Source: Cadophora sp. MPI-SDFR-AT-0126 (Eukaryota > Ascomycota > Leotiomycetes > Helotiales > Ploettnerulaceae). From it: a stretch of 64,000 nt of DNA. Below the pieces are notes generated by a model, which was not told the DNA's origin, made no database searches, and saw only the letters and a program-made list of their open reading frames with translations. Both the position numbers and the translations under genes were made by a program. Positions 57,346 through 64,000 of the stretch are shown one piece after another; the stretch's first letter is position 1; each line of letters opens with the position of its first letter. The DNA lies in NCBI GenBank assembly GCA_020747065.1, contig JAGMVK010000001.1, positions 3,224,001 through 3,288,000 of the forward strand, written 5' to 3'.

Positions 57346-60300
57346 ATGGCTTCGACCAGAGAATCCTCGCCAGCCAGCGAGTCTGGGGCCATGTCACCAA
57401 CTCAATTGACACCGAATTCAAAAGTCAAGGCTATGCTGGCTGCTTTCGACAAAGAGTCCGACGATGAGAGTGTATCGGGATCTGCTAGACCACAATTAAC
57501 AATGTCACTGCCCAAAACAACACCCTCGACATCGACGAACCACGAAACAATCGAGAAAGAACAATCGAATAAGGATACGGCGATGGACAGTGCTTCGGAC
57601 GACGACGACGACGAGGATGATATCTTTCGACCCAAGGGTCGAGTGGCTGCTATGATGCAAGCAAATGAGGACAGCTCCGAAGAAGATCAACCATCTGCAG
57701 AGACCGCAAGGGAACGCGTCAAGAAGATGCTCATGGCCAAGCGGAAGTCGCCCGAACCGGCCCCGAATACAGAGAAAGCGGACGGAAGTGACGAGAATGA
57801 TACACCAGTTGTGTCACGGAAACGGAAACTACGCGTTGCGCGTCAAGACACTCCCAAGTCGAGCCCACCTCGACGTTCCGCATCGCCTAGCCTGTTCGTG
57901 TCACCCGCAAAATCTTCTCGAAGTGCAGATGCTGCATCCGATTCTGATGTGGAGCTGCCGGATGCTGGAAATTCCCGGTTTATGGCTCTGGTTGAGAAGA
58001 AGAGACAGGAGCGTCTGGCCAGAGAAGATGAGGCTGCGAAGGAGAAGGCGAAAAAAGCCGAAGAGAAGAAGCGTTATGCCCAAGCACTCGACGACGAAGA
58101 CGATGTTGAAGACAGTGAAGGAGAGAGACGACTTACACAATCGTCACGCCCAAGCCGCAAAGCCAGCAAAAAGGCTCTTGAAGAGATGCACCGAGAGACA
58201 CAGCGCTTAAGTCGAAATCAGCAATTGGCACATTACGCTACGACCAAGAAGAAGTTTACTAAGGCCGACTTTTTCGCGAAGTTCACCAAAAAGCCAAAAC
58301 TAGAACAGACTCCAGAGCCTGCTCGACCTACCAGCTCGAGCTCGGCCGCTCCCCATTCGGACTTTGAGACCAAGGACACGCCGCCGACGTCCCCAGCATC
58401 GCCCGCAGCTGATACCGAGAAGGCACCTCTGCCATCAACTCCCCGAGCCCTTGCACCTGCCACTGGCAATGATGAAAATGAATTGCCCGCTCTTGAGGAG
58501 GCTCTAGTCAAGATGCAATCATCGCCACCAATTAAACTCGATAAGGGCAACGGAAAGGCTACCGAGGAGCCGATTTCAGAAATTGAAGTGCTGCAAAAGC
58601 CATTGTCCAAGCAGCGGACAATTCGAGTGCGAGCACCAAAGCTGACTGATCACAAGGCTTCTCCATTAGATGATTCGGACAGCGACCTCGAGATTATCGC
58701 GGTGAAGCCAAGTAGCAGGAAAGAGAGAATGGACTCTATCTTTGATCGTGTGCCAGCGAAACTTGCGAAAGAGTCTCACTCATTGCATGCTCTACGAATG
58801 TTGGCACAGGTGACTTCTCCTGGCAAGCAAAATTCTGGACGAAACTTTGGTCGGGATAAGAAACCATCAATGACTACATCTGAGATGCAGATGTCTCTTC
58901 AACAACGCGCCAGACAGCAGGCTGCTCGCGAGAGAGAGGAACGTTTGCAGGCTTTGCGGGACAAAGGTGTTATCATTCAGACTGCCGAGGAGAGGGAGCG
59001 TGAGGCAGCCGAGGTCGACGATATGGTCGCTAGGGCGCGACTGGAGGGTGAGGAGATTGCGAAGCGAGAGAAAGCGGCAGCCAAGAGGGAACGAAAAGCC
59101 AATGGTGAGGCTGATCCTCTCGGAGAGGATAGCAGTGACGACGAAGACTGGCAAGAGTCAAAAGAGATCCCAGAGGATGACGAGGTTTCTCTCTCTGGTT
59201 CAGAAGAAGAGGTTGACGACGAGGAGGAGGAGGAGCTGGTAGAGAGCGGTGAGGATGGAGATGGGATGGAGCTGGATGGCGAAGAGCTGGACACCAAACC
59301 CGTGAACCCAATGTTTGACAATGAGGCTGATGAGACTGATGAAGATGAGGCAGAGGCCGAAGCAAATCTGTCCATCGATGAAGACATGGCTGATGATGGT
59401 GATGTGGAGGACGAGGATGGAGATCTTTCTCTAACTCTGAATCGCAAAGCCCGAAGGTCCAGGCATGCCAAAATTATTTCTGACGACGAGGATGAACTTG
59501 AGGAAGACCAAGTTCACCAAACTCCCGTCGCCCCGCAAATCGAGTCTCCGCCCCAGTTGAGTACAAAGTCGCCGCTGGCACCAAATTCAGTTCTGCGATC
59601 TGCTACCAAAACTTTCATTCCGGGCCTCACGGTCGCTGGACCAGCTGGTCTAGGTCTGACACAGATCTTCGCAGGCACGATGGACGATAGCCAGGCTTTT
59701 GGACCTTCGCCGACTGCACTGGACGCCGAATCGCAGCAAGTCGAATCTAATCAGGACTCACTTGCTTTCCTGAGACGTCTTCGAGCTCCAGATCTGCCAC
59801 CTTTCGTCCCAACTCTGGAAGCAGATACCCAGGATGCTGACATGGTCAACCAATCTCAAGTCAGCCACATTCCGGAATCGCAGCCAGCGGAAGAAACCCA
59901 AAGTCAAAATATCCAGCTTCATTTCTCCCAGTCTCAGGTCCACGAATTTGATAGTTTAGTGCACGATACCCAGCTCTCACAGATGTTCGAGGCTACCCAG
60001 GATGTTGGATTCCAGCATATGACTCCGGTCAAGGGACGCTTCTTGGAAGCACCACCTTCCACCGTCGACACTGTTATTCTTGAGCCGACGGCTCTCCCCG
60101 AGACTATGGCTGAGACCCCTGTCGTAAAGAAGAAAGGGAAGCTTCGCCAAAGAGCTCACATTGCCACTTTCTCTGACGAGGAAGATGCTGGAGAAGAAGA
60201 AGCCGTCGAGGAGGACGATTTTGAACTGACTGCAAACGCTTTCGATGTGATGCGAAAGAGTTTCAAGAAAAAGGCGGATAAGAAGGTCGAAGAGGAGTTC

Positions 60301-61596
60301 GACAAGAAGAAAAGCAAGGCAAAGGAAATGGTCAACGAGCAAGCTGAGGAATCAGAGGATGAATATGCTGGATTGGGAGGCGCAAGTGATGATGAGAGTG
60401 GTGCCGAAGACGATGCGCTTGTGAAGGAGATGATAAACGATGCTGGTGGAGAGCACTTTGATGCTGGCAAACTTGCTGCCATTCATGCGTAAGTTGCCAT
60501 GAAATCTACCATTTTAGATTCCCAACTAACCCTTTGTAGTGATCGTGAGAGAGTTAACGATGAGAAACAAATCGAAAAGCTCTACAAGGACATCACCAAC
60601 GGAATGCTTCGTCGCAAGCGCGGAGCTGACTACGATCTCTCCGACTCTGACGATGGAGGCGAAGCCCGACAACGCAGAAAGCGCAAGGAATTTGCCAAGA
60701 TGCGTAAAGCTCTTCTTGCTGACGAAAGAATTGGCAAGATCGCCGAAAATCCAAAGAGGCAAGCGTTCTTGCGAGCAATTGAAGACCGTGGTAGTGAAGA
60801 TGAGATGGATTTCCTGGAAGATTTCCCCGAGCAGGAGGAAGGACTCGATTCTCAGTCTCAATCTCAAGGAGAAGATGCACCACAAGTCGTTCCTGACAGC
60901 CAACCCACATCTATGGGTCCTCCCAAACGCAAGTACCCCGCCGACGCATCCTACATTCAGAACAGAGCACCACCCCATCTCCGACGCACCAAACCCAACA
61001 AAAAACCATCAAACCTCTCCGAAATCCGCGAATCCCTCTCCTCCCTTATCGAGGAACCCAACGCCGTCCTAGGACCTGGAGATTCCGATTCCGATTCGGA
61101 AGACGAGCTCGAAATCGAAGGCGGCGAAGATATCGACCTCGGGCCCAGCAAGGAAAAGAACAAAGAGAACCGCGATCCATTCGCCCTTCGACGCACAAAT
61201 GTCCCCATCGTCGACCGTATCTCACTCAAACGTGCCTCATCGAGCTCCGTCTCTAACAGTGCTAAACTCGCCTTCGCGGTTTCGTCCTCTACTCCGGGCT
61301 TTAAAGTCCCGCCTTTGCTCCGACGGGCCACAACTAATAACAGTATTGCTTCATCTACCAGCTCGAGCGTGAGCGGTGGTATGTCGGGTACTGAGCGCAT
61401 GGCTGGTGGAAGTGGTAACGACGGAGTGAAGAGAGGTGGGGGGAAGAATAGCGGAGTCAATTATTTTGCGAGGGAGAGTGAGAGGAGGGCTGCTGTTGTG
61501 AAGACGGAGAAGAGGAGGGAGATGAAGATGGTGAAGGGGGCGAAGGATAGGAGGAAGGTTGTTGGTGGGTTGTTTGGAGCTGGAAAATTTGAGTGA
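57346..61596 (+). CDS. MRC1: DNA replication checkpoint mediator Mrc1 (Claspin homologue)
   Basis: Replisome-associated adaptor that carries the Mec1/ATR signal to the Rad53/Chk2-type kinase and supports fork speed. Exons 57346-60488 and 60540-61596 (51-nt intron) give 1399 aa. Very acidic and Ser-rich throughout, as usual. An SQ/TQ cluster at about residues 830-890 (NQSQVSHIPESQ, ETQSQNIQ, HFSQSQV, HDTQLSQMFEATQD) is the expected phosphorylation target. The MRC1-like domain (PF09444) follows, from about 960 (FDVMRKSFKKKADKKVEEE) through DALVKEMINDAGGEHFDA and, after the intron, DEKQIEKLYKDITNGM. N-terminal MASTRESSPASES looks like a plausible start. C-terminal VNYFARESERRAAVVKTEKR is a conserved end block. 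Strong call. Confidence 0.95.
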
Positions 61597-61962
61597 CTTA
61601 GTTTTATTGTGCTTTGTTTGTGGCGTATATGGGCACGGCTTGGATGGTTCGGTGTTCTGGCTGGGAATTGATTTGGTTGGATGGGGCGCATGGTGTGGTC
61701 TGGGGGCTTGTATGGAACTTGTGGGGTTCGAGGAAGCAGTGGAAAATAAATTGTCGATGCGAAGCCCAAATCATTCCTGTTTTGATGTGAAGCGAGATCG
61801 TTCGAAGATAAAGGGGTAGCGAGATTTCCGCCTGGCAACAATCCACCTTGTTTACGCGAAAGTCAGGTATTTCTTCATTTTAACAGAGGCACGTGCAGTG
61901 TATAAATTAAGTTGCGAGATACGTGCTATCGTACAAGACATAGACCGAGAAAATCTTATCGC
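61597..61962. other. Convergent intergenic region
   Basis: Shared 3' flank of MRC1 (+) and the FAD monooxygenase (-). GT-rich on the MRC1 side. No gene seen. Confidence 0.5.
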
Positions 61963-63848
61963 TCATCTACCCCTCAACAACTTCTGAAAGACATCCTCCA
62001 ACCTCTCCTCGTAAGCACTCGGTGGCCTTCTCACCCTCCAAGCCACAATGCCATCAGGCCTAACCAGTAACGCACCCGTACTCGATATTCCCGCCGCTGT
62101 CTCGAACGCTGCCTTGGTTTCTACAGGCAAGTAATCATCAGCGCCACTACCTCCTATCACGTACGTCTTGATCTCAAGAGCTGGAGCCAGCGAATCAGAA
62201 GCGACAACATTCTCAGCGGCTTTCACCCAAGCACGACCCTCCGAGCCAGTGAGTAGTGCAAAATTCCGTCCGCAGAGATCGAGCGTTGAAATCTTTCCTT
62301 CTTCTCCATCCCCTTGCTTATCTGCAAGTGAAACTGGCTTCCGCAACCAAACATGAGGCACCCTCCTCCCCGGTCTTCCATCAAGACCCATCACCATCCC
62401 CGCAAACGTCCAAGTCTTCCAACTCATGCCGCCAAGCAAACCGGGGTCTTCAGGTACGATGCCCACGCCCTGCCCTTCATACGTGACGCTCACGCCGGGA
62501 ACGAGGAACGCTCGCCTCACCAAACTGCCCGCGGTCCTGAGATCTTTCTTCAGATACAGAAGACCCTTCTCATTTGCCGATGCGCCGGATACTTCAGCGG
62601 CGTAGGTGTCGACGGGTAGGCGTTCAGCCTCGTATGTATCCAGGAGATGGGGAAATGAAGAGGGAGACTTGGAGTGCAGGGTCGCAGCTAGTTTCCAAGC
62701 AAGGTTATGTACGTCCGCTATCCCTGAATTGGCGCCCTGGCCAGCGTATGGAGGCATTTGATGTGCCGAGTCGCCGGCGAGGAAGATACGATCTTCTCGC
62801 ATGCGTGAGGCCACTCGGACGCTGGCTTGCCATGGTAAAACGGATATGATCTTCACTTCCACATCCCGTTCAGACTCTTCGGGGCTTTCATCCATACCAA
62901 GAGCAGTTCTCACAATCTCCTCGCATCTCTCATTTGGGAAATCCTCTGCTTTCTCGCCCTTAGAAGGGTCGTAGCAGAGATGGAAGACCCAGCGTTCAGC
63001 ATTATTGATGCTCGTCAAGCCTCCATCGATAGGTCTAGGCGTCTCGCCGGACTTGGCCGGCTTGCCAGGGTTGTGGATGATGATGATTGAGTACTCTCTG
63101 CCGCGGACGAAGGAGCCAAGGTCTGCGTTGAAGAGGATGTTGAGGAGGTGGCCTGCATTTTGATTCTGTCCGTACCTCTTGATGCCGAGTTGTTCACGAA
63201 TGGGAGAGCTCGCGCCGTCGGCGGCGATGCAGTAATCGGCTGTGATCTCGTACTCTTCACCACTCTCTCGTCTCTTCAGACGGGCGGTCACTTTCTCGCC
63301 GTCTTGCGTGACGCTAAGACATTCGGTAGAGAATCGGGCGTCTACGTCTCGTTCACATGCTGCGTTCAGGAGGACTGGTTCGAGGAGCTCCAGGGAGATG
63401 AAGAGGCCTTCTTCTGGACTCATGGTTGAGAGGATGGATTTGAGGGCAGTTGGTCGAAAAGTGCGTTTACCTGGGGCGCTTCTGGGGATGGGAGAGATGG
63501 CCGAGTAGAATGTCGGAGCAGATTTCATGCCGCCTGTTGGGGACATGGATTTGCCGGCTTCTTTGATGGCAGTGGTTATGCTTAGTTCGCGGTAGAATTC
63601 CTGTCAAAGGTGTCAACATGCTTTCTTCTTAAGATTTTGTTGGTTTGGAGTTTTTTGAGAGAGAGCGTAGACACCATTGTTCTAGTATTGACTCCTCGAG
63701 ATCGTGGATGAATCGAGGTTCCGCTGTGTTTCTCAACAAGGATGGTGCGGATTCCATGGTAATTGAGGAAGAGTGAGGCACTTAGTCCAACGACTCCACC
63801 TCCTACTATGAGAACCGGGATGTGTATTGAGTGTGCATTTGAAGCCAT
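61963..63848 (-). CDS. FAD-dependent aromatic hydroxylase (phenol/2,4-DCP hydroxylase-like)
   Basis: Group A flavoprotein monooxygenase, NAD(P)H-dependent, hydroxylating an aromatic ring; substrate unknown. Exons 63848-63675 and 63600-61963 give 603 aa. FAD Rossmann motif VLIVGGGVVGLSASLFL at the N-terminus, RSRGVNTRTM joined by the 74-nt intron to EFYRELS. The DG motif reads YCIAADGASSPIREQLG and the GD motif IFLAGDSAHQMPPYAGQG with NSGIADVHNLAWKL. The C-terminal ~150 residues resemble the thioredoxin-like dimerisation fold of phenol hydroxylases, ending LLVRPDGIVAWRV. No signal peptide. It is the last gene; its upstream region is cut by the window end. Confidence 0.93.
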
Positions 63849-64000
63849 CGCTGGAGGTTATCAAAGCTTATGGATATTTGACTCCAGGCACGTTGTTGAC
63901 GTTGTGGTCACTGGATGCAGATGACGTGGGGTCGATGCTATGAAGCGAGAATAGAGAAAGGGATAATGCCCAGGCGGGCCAAGACTGGCTGCCCTATATA
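63849..64000. promoter_or_regulatory. Upstream flank of the FAD hydroxylase / right window edge
   Basis: Only 152 bp, presumably promoter. The final bases (CTATATA) are TATA-like but are too close to the edge to judge. Confidence 0.35.

Noticed and set aside
1..64000. tRNA genes, rRNA or CRISPR arrays
   Set aside because: I saw no convincing tRNA B-box with acceptor-stem pairing, no rRNA and no regularly spaced repeats. A dedicated tRNA scan was not possible here.

Overview
This window is nuclear DNA of a filamentous ascomycete (Pezizomycotina). The evidence is dense GT-AG introns of about 45-130 nt with CTAAC/CTGAC branch sites, a Zn2Cys6 regulator, an eight-exon fungal rhodopsin-like membrane protein, neutral trehalase, Mrc1, and a ZtGT2-type glycosyltransferase. 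A helotialean (Leotiomycetes) source is my guess only. I joined exons by hand using reading phase and homology; every total given is divisible by three.

Layout. 0.6-5.5 kb: an MFS sugar transporter (-), an unrecognised Ser/Pro-rich protein with an apparent frameshift (+), and a GNAT acetyltransferase (+). 5.8-16.5 kb is accessory: a Zn2Cys6 regulator (-), a membrane-anchored DUF3445 heme enzyme (-), a rhodopsin-like membrane protein (-) and a Baeyer-Villiger monooxygenase (+), separated by long gene-free stretches. 17.5-20.3 kb: a processive GT2 glycosyltransferase (-). A 4.9-kb gene-free stretch then leads to neutral trehalase (25.2-27.7 kb, +).

30.5-50.2 kb is the most notable region: six genes and one relic of a single BTB/POZ family. 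They share an N-terminal F-D-x-x-G-D motif, a variable acidic linker, the BTB fold, and a C-terminal domain I do not recognise. That domain follows a phase-1 intron at the same place in all six intact loci. A bZIP gene, UTP15 and a short-chain dehydrogenase relic lie among them.

50.9-63.8 kb is more conserved: epoxide hydrolase (+), a Cys-rich F-box-like protein (-), a MOT1-type molybdate transporter (-) divergent from MRC1 (+), and an FAD aromatic hydroxylase (-). Housekeeping genes (trehalase, UTP15, MRC1) alternate with fast-evolving accessory genes. I saw no PKS or NRPS, no intact transposon, no CRISPR, no tRNA and no rRNA.
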